Positions 52,031-62,229 of a DNA stretch of 64,000 nt are shown here, piece after piece. The translations under genes were made by a program, and so were the position numbers. Under the pieces are notes generated by a model. The model worked only from the letters and a program-made list of their open reading frames with translations. It was not told the origin of the DNA and ran no database searches. The DNA is from Oreohelix idahoensis. Lineage: Eukaryota; Mollusca; Gastropoda; Stylommatophora; Oreohelicidae. Location: NCBI GenBank assembly GCA_024509875.1, contig JAMPIV010000581.1, positions 5,001-69,000 of the forward strand. Reading direction: 5' to 3'. Position 1 is the stretch's first letter. Every line of letters begins with the position of its first letter.

Positions 52031-54060
52031 TGTAGTGAAAGTAAAAAATTCTCCAAAGATAACATTTAAGGATCCGAATAGTACAAATTAGACATCATCC
52101 TCCATAAAAATTGACTTGCTACGGAATGGACGCTTTTGCAATACCAAGCCCTTGATTTGAATTCAGCGGCTAAAGCGCAGATGTTAGGAATATTACAAAA
52201 ATTTAAAAAGTACTTTTTTCTTAATATTAATGTTAGGAATATAAAAATTAGCTGGCCGGATGGCCCATTCTGAGCAGTGAACAAATACGTTCTTAATTTT
52301 ACAAACGGATAGATAATATTGAAGATAATGACAAAAGACAGTGTTGTTCACATCATCGACAGACTGTATGGAATCTAAAAGTGTCGCTAATTGCACAAAA
52401 AAACACGACCTCGAAACGCAGGTGTTCAAATTTACTTAGTATGGAGGAGAGGGTTTTGGGTGGTAGCTGTGTCTAAATATAACTTTTAACGACAAAATTT
52501 TGGAGGGGAGAGAAAGGTTGGGTCAAAAATCGAGTACATTTTGTAGAAACACAAGTAGAGACGGACAGACTAACAGATAACCATCCATACTTGACTGAAG
52601 CATGACTGAAATGACTTTATGGTAGGAAATTTGAAATTTAAAATAAACCTGGGCAGTGATTGGCCACAGACAATCATATCATTAGCGCTCAGACGCGAAA
52701 GTGGGGCCATTCTTCAATAGTTGTTCAGTGATAGACACAGATTTTAAAGTGTGGTGATTTCCATATGAAAGAAAGTGTAATAAAGTTTGGGACGCCATAC
52801 TATAGCCAGCAGCTCAGCTGAGTTTTGCTAGCAATTCTGTGTTATTTATTCATAATCTGGTAAGATTGAAATTATTTCTTTATATATTTTGAATATTGTT
52901 TCATGTTCGAGTGATTTGATACTGCCATATCGAAATCTAGCCTTACAAACAAGTAGGGATTTGCTCTAGACCCCCCGCCCTAGTCAGGGTCTAGGGACCA
53001 ACAATGTACATAAACTCCAGCAAGGATTATGCAAGACAGATCAAGTGTTGAGAATAATGGAACATATTACCTATCCTCTTTTAGGGCAGACAACTAATAA
53101 ATATTTTTCAGAATCTATGGTCTGGGAGGATCTATCTGATGTAAAACCACCATGGTAAATGTGCTGTTTGGTCAGAGAGATCTGACCTGTCTGTATGATG
53201 TGGTTGTTGTGTCAGTGTTGTGTCCAGACGTGGGTAGAGAATAGATTTTGACACATGGCCCATACTTTGATTGCAGAGCTGCGAGTTTCTGTTGTCAACA
53301 AAGCAGTGACTATTCAGTTGGTGACTTTACTCGAGTGTATCTGTGCAGTACTTGTGACAGAGACCACCATTATTGCCCGCCAGCACAGAGAGGTGGGACC
53401 ATCAGATTTCAGCACCAGAGCTACAATTAAAAGATGAGTGAGCCTCTGGTCTGCTGGACATTCACCAACCACGTTTAGTTACTAATACCCTCATAAAAAT
53501 TCCCACCATTTTCTGGACACTGTGTAGTCAATATAGACAGGTGTGATGAGGCCACCCCAACAGCACAAACAGTAACTATCCTCCCAAGTAGATGACTACT
53601 AGAACATTTTAATAAAACTAACTAGTATAGTACATATATATGTACACTATTGCATTTATGATATAATATTCCATGCATTTCTTTCATAATTTCTAAATCC
53701 TTTTAAGTTCTGGTCAACCTAAAAAATTGATACAGAACAAAATAAATGTAATATAATTCTATCAAAAAATTTTACACTATTGAGTTAGTTCAGTGTGTTG
53801 TAATATTTATTAATATTATTAGTCTTGTTAAATATCTGTGGGTATATCTATAACCTATTACACCACACTACATATCATAACCCTAGACACTTTACGTAGC
53901 CACATTCATAAAAAAAAAATTAAGTGTGAGGTCGTAGTGGTAGCAAGAAAGGCCTTCTGACAATTCTCAACTACATTTTATCTCAGGAGCCTTCACAGCT
54001 GGCCTCATACAATTACATTTAGTAATATCACCATCATACAATACCATCAACACCACTACA
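52031..54060 (+). repeat. Element B 5' LTR
   Basis: 2030 bp. Contains an AATAAA at about 52780 and a hairpin formed by CTAGACCC and GGGTCTAG near 52975-53000. Compared with the 3' LTR it lacks four blocks, all within its first 100 bases, together about 183 bases. From the word CGGAATGGACGCTTTTGC onward the two are almost identical. Confidence 0.9.
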
Positions 54061-54065
54061 TATAT

Positions 54066-54081
54066 TGGGGTCTTGTCCAGG
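54066..54081 (+). promoter_or_regulatory. Possible primer-binding site of element B
   Basis: TGGGGTCTTGTCCAGG begins five bases after the 5' LTR. Position and the leading TGG fit pairing with the CCA end of a tRNA. Which tRNA it is cannot be decided here. Confidence 0.4.
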
Positions 54082-54327
54082 GATAATTAGCCCAACAGTA
54101 ATATTAGGATCTCCTGGTGGGAGAAATAAAAGTAGGGAAATAAATTGTAAAATTCCCTTTAACATTAAAAGTGTCCCTGCAGATAAAAGTTGGTGAATCT
54201 TCACAGCCAGTAATAATTGATTAGTTAACTGGTTAGTTAGAATTGGTTAGACTATAGTCATAAGAAGTACTTAGTGTATTTACTGGTTAGAGATTTATCT
54301 TGTATATTATTATATTGTCTAAAAAGT

Positions 54328-55778
54328 ATGGCGGAGCTGGCAAAATTTAGATCAGCTGCTGTGCTCACCGCGAAGGAGATGGGAATGGATGGTCAAATTT
54401 TAATTCAATACGTAACGGCTGAATGTGATAAATATATATTGAACGGGAAGAAAGGAGATTAGAAAAAGAGGCTGAAAGAAAATTGGAGTCTGACAGGTTG
54501 GTTGAAGAGAAGAAGTTAGAGGCTGAGACTAAGAGGCTGCAGATTGAGGCAGAAGAAAAACGACAGCAAAGGGAGGCAGAAGAAAAACGACAGCAAAGGG
54601 AGGCAGAAGAAAAACGACAGCAAAGGGAGGCAGAAGAAAAAAGGTTGACTGCCGAAAGGGAGGCAGAAGATAGAAGGTTGCAGAGGGAGCACGAATTACG
54701 ACTAAGGGAGCTGGAATTACAAGGCCAGGCTCCTGAAAATGGTGCCAGCCCTTTTGCCTCAGATGCTACGCCCAGTCTGGGAGCCTCAAACTCAGCTATG
54801 GGGTTTCATTTAGACCATTTTGTTGAAAAAGACGATGACATAGAGGGGTACCTAGGACGTTTTGAGTTATTAGCTACTACATATGGGCTAGAGAGAGAGA
54901 GGTGGAGTTTAAAGCTATCACAGGGATTGAGGGGTACTTCTTATGAAGTATTTGCTAAAATGAACAGGGAAGACCAAGACAATTATGACATGTTAAAGCA
55001 GGCTTTGTTATTAAGGTACGAGAAGAATGGTGAATTTTATCGTAAGAAATTTAGAAATGCCAAACTGTTGTCTGGGGAGACATACCACCAATTCTCTGCC
55101 AGACTAGAAACCTATTTGGAGAAATGGACGGCTCTGGGGAAGACCCAAGATCTTAAAGAAATGATCATGATTGAGCAATTGAGAGAGTCCATGGCTCCAG
55201 ACATGAGAAAATTTCTCATGGAACAAGGTGCAGAGAAGTTGGGGGAAATTTTAAATGTTGCTGAGAGGTATCAGGCAGCCCAGGCAGAGGTAAGTGGTGC
55301 TAAGAAGAAGCACATAGACAATTTTAAAGCTCCACAGCAATTTAATAAATTTGATAATAGAGAGCAGGGAAATAAAGGTAGGACAAACTTTGAGCGGCCA
55401 AGAAATGACTATCGCGACAGAAACTCACAGTTCAATGACCAAAAGTTCAATGAAAGAAAACCGTTGAACCAAGGAAAAAGATGGTGTAAATGGTGCAAGA
55501 AGGATAACCATAACACCGAATTTTGTAGAAGGAAACCTTCAAACATTGCTGCAATGAAGTCGGGGACGCAAAGATTAAAGGTTAATCCTAAGGGACAACA
55601 GGAACCTTATCACCCCCCAGTTTGTGAGGATGTTATTTGTAATGGGGTCACCATAAGGTGCCTTTATGATACAGGTTTGGATTATGATTCAGTTGTGAAG
55701 TCTAGCCTAGTGGACCCAAGTCAGTATACCACAGAAACAGTGGAAATACAGGGGCGACTAAGGACATACCACTCATGA
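54328..55778 (+). pseudogene. Element B gag with SCAN-like capsid, CCHC knuckle and start of protease
   Basis: Gag would form the particle that packages element RNA. It begins MAELAKFRSAAVL at 54328; a one-base shift near 54450 separates this from the 431-residue main frame (54483-55778). The main frame has a long charged coiled coil with three perfect 27-base repeats (54546-54626, unit EAEEKRQQR) and a capsid region with YLGRFELLATTYGL. Then FRNAKLLSGETYHQFSARLE...KEMIMIEQLRESMAPDMR resembles the SCAN domain, known to derive from Gmr1-type capsids. A basic stretch precedes the zinc knuckle CKWCKKDNHNTEFC (exact CX2CX4HX4C, about 55484-55526). The protease begins with the DTG active site at 55668-55676 (usual DTGSD reads DTGLD). 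The frame stops inside protease. Confidence 0.85.
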
Positions 55779-56737
55779 CACTTCCCATCGCAAGGATAAC
55801 GGTGAAAACTCGCTATGTGGAAGGAGAAATCAGAGCAGCAGTGATAGATGAACCAATCTACCCTCTGATATTGGGGTGTAGATACGTCTTCTTGGGGAAT
55901 CCCGAGAAACCTGTGATCATGGCGACAGTGCAGACCAGGTCACAGAAGAAGGAGGAAGAAGGTGAACCTATAAATGCTCATCCAGAGGAGATGAGGAAGG
56001 CGCAGGCTGAGGATAGGACACTCAAGCCCTGTTTTAAAAAATTGCCCAAATGCCACACACCTCCGAGCAAGGGGGAATATTTCATGAAGAACAAACTATT
56101 ATACAGGAAGACAGGAACTAGATCCACTGGTCACGGACAGTTAGTTCTTCCCAAGATATATAGGGCAAACTTAATAAGGAGCTTACATGTTGGAAAAGAT
56201 GGTGACCATGAGAAAGTCGGTACCATCTGCCAAAAGATTGCTCGAAAATACTATTGGCCCGACGTAAATGTCGATGTTGAAAACTTTGTAGAAGCATGTG
56301 GCGTATTTCATGAGGGAACACCCACAAAGGGAAAATATGTGCAGGACCTAGAAACGCCACGGGGCAACTTTAGGCCTGAAAGGAAAACTAATTATACTCG
56401 GGTAGACAAAGTGGAATGGGAGCCCCCTTTTCACACCCAGTCTTCACTTGAATGGATTAACATGGCCACTATGCGACGAGTACAAAGAAGAAATTTTACC
56501 CAGGATAAGATGACAATCCCTCGGTCAGACTTATATAAACTGGAAGAACAGACAAGAGAGCGAAGATCTCTCATAAACAATCTTAAGTGGGGAGATAAAC
56601 CGAAGAAAAAAATTGGTAGTGGTCGATTTGTGAGTGATGATTCTAGGAAGAAAAGTCCTCATTATAAAGCTTCTAAGGGACGGGACCCGATGGGTTCCAT
56701 GAAAAATAAGTATGATAAATTAAAGATCCAGATGTAA
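55775..56737 (+). CDS. Element B protease C terminus, degenerate integrase zinc domain and unrelated basic region
   Basis: 320 residues, overlapping the gag frame by ATGA. Residues 1-45 finish the aspartic protease (VKTRYVEGEIRAAVIDEPIYPLILG). Residues about 135-180 are the HHCC zinc domain of integrase (SLHVGKDGDHEKVG...ARKYYWPDV...EACGVFHEG); the second Cys of the CxxC pair reads Phe, so zinc binding is doubtful. From about residue 190 the expected DDE core is absent. In its place is a Lys/Arg-rich, probably disordered 130-residue stretch (SLINNLKWGDKPKKKIGSG, KKSPHYKASKGRDPMGSMKN) that I do not recognise. The normal end of the core (RTWTDEKAEE) resumes in another frame at about 56740. Either the core was deleted and replaced, or the copy captured foreign coding sequence. 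Confidence 0.75.
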   Translation: MTLPIARITVKTRYVEGEIRAAVIDEPIYPLILGCRYVFLGNPEKPVIMATVQTRSQKKEEEGEPINAHPEEMRKAQAEDRTLKPCFKKLPKCHTPPSKGEYFMKNKLLYRKTGTRSTGHGQLVLPKIYRANLIRSLHVGKDGDHEKVGTICQKIARKYYWPDVNVDVENFVEACGVFHEGTPTKGKYVQDLETPRGNFRPERKTNYTRVDKVEWEPPFHTQSSLEWINMATMRRVQRRNFTQDKMTIPRSDLYKLEEQTRERRSLINNLKWGDKPKKKIGSGRFVSDDSRKKSPHYKASKGRDPMGSMKNKYDKLKIQM

Positions 56738-58620
56738 CGTTATTAAGGACCTGGACAGATGAGAAGGCGGAAGAGACTGTTACCTCATCGTATCAATATG
56801 TGAACGAACTGACCACTCGTTTGAAAGCTGGATGGAAACTGGCAAATGATAATTTGAAGCAAGCCAGGAAGAAACATGCAGCATATTTTAATAGGAAGGC
56901 AAAGGACAGGGAACTGGCAGTCGGAGAGAAGGTGCTGCTTCTACTACCCGGAAGCCAGAATAAATTACAAATTGGTTGGCAAGGTCCATATACGGTTCTA
57001 GAGAAGGTGTCTAGAACAAACTATAAAATTGACAAAAAGGGGAAGGAGAAAGTTTATCATGTAAACCTGTTAAAGAAGTATCTGGACAGACCACTCCAGG
57101 AAAGCACCCCCTTATTGACCTTGGCTATTGCAACCCAGATGCAAAAAGAACCACTCACCTCACATGAATACCCATTACATCCTTGTGAAACCGCAGCACA
57201 GGTAAAAGTCAGTAAGCACCTGACTAAAAACCAGAGGGAGAGAGTTCAACAGGTTCTGGAGGAACATACAGATGTATTAACAGATAAACCAGGCCATACA
57301 AATTTGCTACAGTATGACATGAAACTGGTAGACTCAAACCCAATCTGTATGAGAGCCTATTCTATTCCGTTCGCGAAGGAGAAGGCATTGAAGGAAGAAA
57401 TAGAGTATTTGTTGAAGGAGGGGATTATTTCGCACAGTGAATCATCTTTTAGTTCTAGTGTCGTTTTGTTGAGAAAACCGTCTGGGGAACACAGACTGTG
57501 CATAGATTACAGGAAACTGAATGCTGTCACAGAAGGACAAGTGGATCCATTACCAGACACAAAACAGTTATTTGCCAGACTGAACAAGGCAAAATACTTT
57601 TCAAAGGTGGATCTTAGTAAAGGCTATTACCAGATCCCAGTGAAGCCTGAAGTGAGACCTTATTTGGCTTTTAGCACTTCGGATGGACATTATGAATTCA
57701 ATATGCTACCATTCGGACTGAAAAATGCTCCGAGTGTGTTTTCAAGGATGATGCGCAAATTGTTGGATCCCCTGAATAACCCATGTATCACGAATTTCAT
57801 GGATGATATTCTCGTCGCCACAGAGACATTTGAAGAACACATTGAAGCTCTGGAGATGTTGTTTGATAGACTTCGGGAGGCGAACTTAACTGCTAGGCCA
57901 ACAAAATGTTGTATTGGATGCAAGGAGTTGGAATTCTGGGGACACACTGTATATCAGGGTAATATGACCCCTGATCCTAGGAATTTGGAAAAACTGCAGA
58001 GAGCACCTAGGCCACAAACAAAAAAGGACGTGCGATCATTCGTGTCGTTATGCGGATTTTATCAGAAATACATCAAAAATTTTAACGCTATTTGTGCTCC
58101 TCTGACTGATTTGACTCGCAAGGGACTTCCAGATAAAATTATTTGGACTGCACAATGTGAACTAGCGTTCCAAGAGTTAAAGGAAAAACTCACTAGCAAG
58201 CCTATTCTCAAACTGCCTGATTTGACACAGGACTTTGTCTTAAGAACCGATGCAAGTAATGTAGGACTAGGAGGGGCTTTGTTGCAAAGATCAGCTTCAC
58301 CTGATGGGGAACTGAAACCAGTCGCTTATGCAAGCCGCAAATTGAATAAGGCGGAACAAGGATACTCCACAAGCGAAAAGGAATGTTTAGCATTAATCTG
58401 GGCAATAAAGAAGTTTCAAATCTATCTGTATGGTAGGACATTTGTGGTGGAGACGGACCATCAGCCTCTCGTGTTCTTGTCTCAGGCTAAGCATGGAAAC
58501 GCAAGATTGCTGAGGTGGTCTTTATTGCTTCAACCTTATCAGTTCAGTATCCAATATATCCCAGGCAAATTGAATGTCGGTGCAGATTTCCTCAGTCGGC
58601 ACCCCTGTGATCAAAATTAG
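56725..58620 (+). CDS. Element B integrase C terminus (GPY/F), reverse transcriptase and RNase H
   Basis: Open frame of about 630 residues; the listed ORF starts at a GTG at 56800 but the frame is open from about 56725, so it is probably translated as part of pol. Order: end of integrase core (RTWTDEKAEE), RKKHAAYFNRKAKDRELAVG, GWQGPYTVLEKVS (GPY at 56983-56991), VYHVNLLKKYLDRP, then RT with SSVVLLRKPSGEHRLCIDYR, FSKVDLSKGYYQIP, FNMLPFGLKNAPSVF and FMDDILVA (57796-57807, catalytic). RNase H follows with FVLRTDASNVGLGGALLQ, EKECLALIWAIKKF, VETDHQPL and NVGADFLSRHPCDQN at the stop. RT and RNase H catalytic residues look intact. No integrase follows; the polypurine tract is 75 bases downstream. 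Confidence 0.92.
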   Translation, partial: DPDVTLLRTWTDEKAEETVTSSYQYVNELTTRLKAGWKLANDNLKQARKKHAAYFNRKAKDRELAVGEKVLLLLPGSQNKLQIGWQGPYTVLEKVSRTNYKIDKKGKEKVYHVNLLKKYLDRPLQESTPLLTLAIATQMQKEPLTSHEYPLHPCETAAQVKVSKHLTKNQRERVQQVLEEHTDVLTDKPGHTNLLQYDMKLVDSNPICMRAYSIPFAKEKALKEEIEYLLKEGIISHSESSFSSSVVLLRKPSGEHRLCIDYRKLNAVTEGQVDPLPDTKQLFARLNKAKYFSKVDLSKGYYQIPVKPEVRPYLAFSTSDGHYEFNMLPFGLKNAPSVFSRMMRKLLDPLNNPCITNFMDDILVATETFEEHIEALEMLFDRLREANLTARPTKCCIGCKELEFWGHTVYQGNMTPDPRNLEKLQRAPRPQTKKDVRSFVSLCGFYQKYIKNFNAICAPLTDLTRKGLPDKIIWTAQCELAFQELKEKLTSKPILKLPDLTQDFVLRTDASNVGLGGALLQRSASPDGELKPVAYASRKLNKAEQGYSTSEKECLALIWAIKKFQIYLYGRTFVVETDHQPLVFLSQAKHGNARLLRWSLLLQPYQFSIQYIPGKLNVGADFLSRHPCDQN

Positions 58621-58694
58621 AGTAGTGGCAGACGTGAGGAGTAATTTTACCTATGTGTATCGCTGGTTTTGGAACTTGCCATAGGCATGTTTTC

Positions 58695-58707
58695 AAGTGG
58701 GGAGATG
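58695..58707 (+). promoter_or_regulatory. Element B polypurine tract
   Basis: AAGTGGGGAGATG immediately upstream of the 3' LTR, the usual primer for plus-strand synthesis. Confidence 0.7.
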
Positions 58708-60920
58708 TGTAGTGAAATTGACAGAGATACAACGGTAAAATATCTCCAAAGATAACATTTAAGGATAAAAACATAATGCGTAGGCTGCGAATAGTACATG
58801 ATCGCCTAGACCGCGGGTCATCATCCTCTATAAAAATTGACTTGCTAGACAGGAGGGGAACGGCGGATAAAAAGGAAAAAATATGACTGGAAAGATTGCG
58901 TGAGACTGGCACGGCTAAGGAGACGCAATTGGGGGGGATGGAGGAAAGTAAAAATTCACGTCCCCCAAATTGACACGAGGTACGGAATGGACGCTTTTGC
59001 GATACCAAGCCCTTGATTTGAATTCAGCGGCTAAACGCAGATGTTAGGAATATTACAAAAATTTAAAAAGTACTTTTTTCTTAATATTAATGTTAGGAAT
59101 ATAAAAATTAGCTGGCCGGATGGCCCATTCTGAGCAGTGAACAAATACGTTCTTAATTTTACAAACGGATAGATAATATTGAAGATAATGACAAAAGACA
59201 GTGTTGTTCACATCATCGACAGACTGTATGGAATCTAAAAGTGTCGCTAATTGCACAAAAAAACACGACCTCGAAACGCAGGTGTTCAAATTTACTTAGT
59301 ATGGAGGAGAGGGTTTTGGGTGGTAGCTGTGTCTAAATATAACTTTTAACGACAAAATTTTGGAGAGGAGAGAAAGGTTGGGTCAAAAATCGAGTACATT
59401 TTGTAGAAACACAAGTAGAGACGGACAGACTAACAGATAACCATCCATACTTGACTGAAGCATGACTGAAATGACTTTATGGTAGGAAATTTGAAATTTA
59501 AAATAAACCTGGGCAGTGATTGGCCACAGACAATCATATCATTAGCGCTCAGACGCGAAAGTGGGGCCATTCTTCAATAGTTGTTCAGTGATAGACACAG
59601 ATTTTAAAGTGTGGTGATTTCCATATGAAAGAAAGTGTAATAAAGTTAGGGACGCCATACTATAGCCAGCAGCTCAGCTGAGTTTTGCTAGCAATTCTGT
59701 GTTATTTATTCATAATCTGGTAAGATTGAAATTATTTCTTTATATATTTTGAATATTGTTTCATGTTCGAGTGATTTGATACTGCCATATCGAAATCTAG
59801 CCTTACAAACAAGTAGGGATTTGCTCTAGACCCCCCGCCCTAGTCAGGGTCTAGGGACCAACAATGTACATAAACTCCAGCAAGGATTATGCAAGACAGA
59901 TCAAGTGTTGAGAATAATGGAACATATTACCTATCCTCTTTTAGGGCAGACAACTAATAAATATTTTTCAGAATCTATGGTCTGGGAGGATCTATCTGAT
60001 GTAAAACCACCATGGTAAATGTGCTGTTTGGTCAGAGAGATCTGACCTGTCTGTATGATGTGGTTGTTGTGTCAGTGTTGTGTCCAGACGTGGGTAGAGA
60101 ATAGATTTTGACACATGGCCCATACTTTGATTGCAGAGCTGCGAGTTTCTGTTGTCAACAAAGCAGTGACTATTCAGTTGGTGACTTTACTCGAGTGTAT
60201 CTGTGCAGTATTTGTGACAGAGACCACCATTATTGCCCGCCAGCACAGAGAGGTGGGACCATCAGATTTCAGCACCAGAGCTACAATTAAAAGATGAGTG
60301 AGCCTCTGGTCTGCTGGACATTCACCAACCACGTTTAGTTACTAATACCCTCATAAAAATTCCCACCATTTTCTGGACACTGTGTAGTCAATATAGACAG
60401 GTGTGATGAGGCCACCCCAACAGCACAAACAGTAACTATCCTCCCAAGTAGATGACTACTAGAACATTTTAATAAAACTAACTAGTATAGTACATATATA
60501 TGTACACTATTGCATTTATGATATAATATTCCATGCATTTCTTTCATAATTTCTAAATCCTTTTAAGTTCTGGTCAACCTAAAAAATTGATACAGAACAA
60601 AATAAATGTAATATAATTCTATCAAAAAATTTTACACTATTGAGTTAGTTCAGTGTGTTGTAATATTTATTAATATTATTAGTCTTGTTAAATATCTGTG
60701 GGTATATCTATAACCTATTACACCACACTACATATCATAACCCTAGACACTTTACGTAGCCACATTCATAAAAAAAAAATTAAGTGTGAGGTCGTAGTGG
60801 TAGCAAGAAAGGCCTTCTGACAATTCTCAACTACATTTTATCTCAGGAGCCTTCACAGCTGGCCTCATACAATTACATTTAGTAATATCACCATCATACA
60901 ATACCATCAACACCACTACA
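58708..60920 (+). repeat. Element B 3' LTR
   Basis: 2213 bp, TGTAGTG...CACTACA. From about 58980 to the end it matches 52110-54060 with very few substitutions (for example GGAGAGGAG against GGAGGGGAG, and AGTATTTGTG against AGTACTTGTG). Its first 270 bases contain extra blocks missing from the 5' LTR, including a GC-rich block at about 58850-58980 with a run of seven G. Confidence 0.9.
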
Positions 60921-61371
60921 GTATGATGGAGATGTTCTTTGGATGTGCTGCAATACGAATGGTGATAAGCCTGCTATTTATTGGGGTGCAGCTGATGACA
61001 GAGTTCAATCTATCTTTATGTACGATAAAACCTACTCCATGCTGATGTTTAGACTCATCTCCACTAAACCAAATTTTGTGACCATCATCCGTTATTGATT
61101 CACCTAATCCTGTCCATCTGACTTCTGCTAGGCCCAGGATGTCCCACGAGTATCTAACAAGTTCATGTGTTAGTTCTTTGACTTTTCCACACGCATATAG
61201 CGTGCGTACATTCCAAGTTCCAACAACAAAATTTTCTCTTGGAAGTTTCAAAACAGGTGTTTGTACCCCATTCGTTGACTTATCACTCTCAAGGGGCAAT
61301 GAGAGCGCGGTCGTTGTTAATCCGGGCATCGGCCGATCCGGCAAATTATTACTGAGTTGACTTTCCATCAT
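60921..61371 (-). CDS. RTE-like LINE endonuclease N terminus, cut by element B
   Basis: The minus-strand frame starts at ATG 61371 (MMESQLSNNLPDRP) and ends at the element B edge. It reads FVVGTWNVRTLYACGKVKEL (the first catalytic Asn block of APE-type endonucleases), DILGLAEVRWTGLGES (with the catalytic Glu), and then HGVGFIVHKDRL. This enzyme nicks target DNA for LINE insertion. The remainder lies at 52030 and below. The start Met is the first in frame and precedes the conserved domain by about 45 residues. Confidence 0.85.
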
Positions 61372-62229
61372 AACATTTCAGTGGGCAAGAGGTTTGCTTG
61401 GCGGTGCCCATCTCCTCTCCAAGTATCCTTGCAGGTACATACAAAAATGTACCTGGAGCAGTAATAATAGCCCTCAATAAATCTGTAATGTTTTGAAACA
61501 CTGTCCGGTTGACACATCACAAAAACCGCCATCTTGTTCAAGCATTAGAGCTTAAATAATTTGTACTGGACGAGTACAACATCTGTGTGTCTCAACACAG
61601 TAATTTGTTAAAAAAGGACATGATACATGGTACATAGTTATTTATGCGATATTCATGAAATTCAACCAATTTATAACAAGTAATCATAAAATCGATCCAT
61701 AGCATATGTCTAGTTTCAGCCACTCCTGAACAGACCAGTAGAAAAATGTGTTTAAAAAATGCTCTGAGTATCGTTCACCATTTGTGATGCTCCGGCTAAT
61801 CACATGGGTAATAATGTTTTGGTTTTCCGCCAAAGTCTTTATATTATAACATACTGTCATCATTGTGGTCAGGTGCAGTGCCAACAAAAACTGTAGCGCA
61901 TTACCTACAAACGGCAAAATCGCCCGTTTTGGTTGATGTGCTTGTCTTAAGATCAAACAATGTCTTCTTTAACCTTTGATATTCTGCCTTAGTGGCAATT
62001 AGTACATGCATGTGTTTCGTTAAGTTTATAATGTACAACAATACATATATTTCTAAGTGCAAACAAAATGTAATTTAAATCTTCTAATACAAATATAATG
62101 GCTTGAATACTGTAACTGTGCATGTTGAATAGAGTTGCGCCTCTGCAGATTTTTCTCTTCATTGGCGGTTATGACTGCCCTGATAGCATCAACTGGAAGG
62201 CATAGAAGGTGGCTGGCATCGTCAGAAAA
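61372..62229. other. LINE 5' leader and non-coding flank
   Basis: The left 100 bases are probably the 5' untranslated part of the RTE-like LINE. The rest is AT-rich without recognisable content. Confidence 0.4.

Larger units (their letters stand above)
52031..60920 (+). mobile_element. Element B: complete Gmr1-like Ty3/gypsy LTR retrotransposon
   Basis: Two LTRs of TGTAGTG...CACTACA type (52031-54060 and 58708-60920) flank gag, protease, an integrase zinc domain, an integrase GPY/F module, RT and RNase H in that order. The shared LTR parts differ at only a few positions by eye, which argues for recent insertion. It sits inside the endonuclease of an RTE-like LINE on the other strand. Flanking bases give at best an imperfect 5-bp duplication (GCATG left, GTATG right, if one extra G is allowed at the LTR edge). 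Gag has a frameshift near 54450, protease is split across two frames, and the integrase core is missing, so this copy cannot integrate by itself. Confidence 0.88.
49588..61371 (-). mobile_element. RTE-like LINE, split by element B
   Basis: Minus-strand non-LTR retrotransposon. Its endonuclease N terminus lies at 60921-61371. The rest of the endonuclease, linker, RT and C-terminal domain lie at 49600-52030. The insert 52031-60920 is element B. The 3' end is marked by a short ATG/GAT-type repeat just below 49600 (CATCATCATC on the plus strand), like the simple-repeat tails of RTE elements. At least one frameshift lies in an A run near 51262. Excluding the insert about 2.9 kb remains, close to full length for the group. 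Confidence 0.8.

Noticed and set aside
52193..52429. 78-residue minus frame repeated at 59053-59289
   Set aside because: Another frame within the LTR; identical because LTRs are identical, not because it is selected.
53248..53437. Two overlapping 60-residue frames repeated at 60108-60297
   Set aside because: They lie inside the element B LTRs and recur only because the LTR is duplicated; no known LTR-coded protein of this type.
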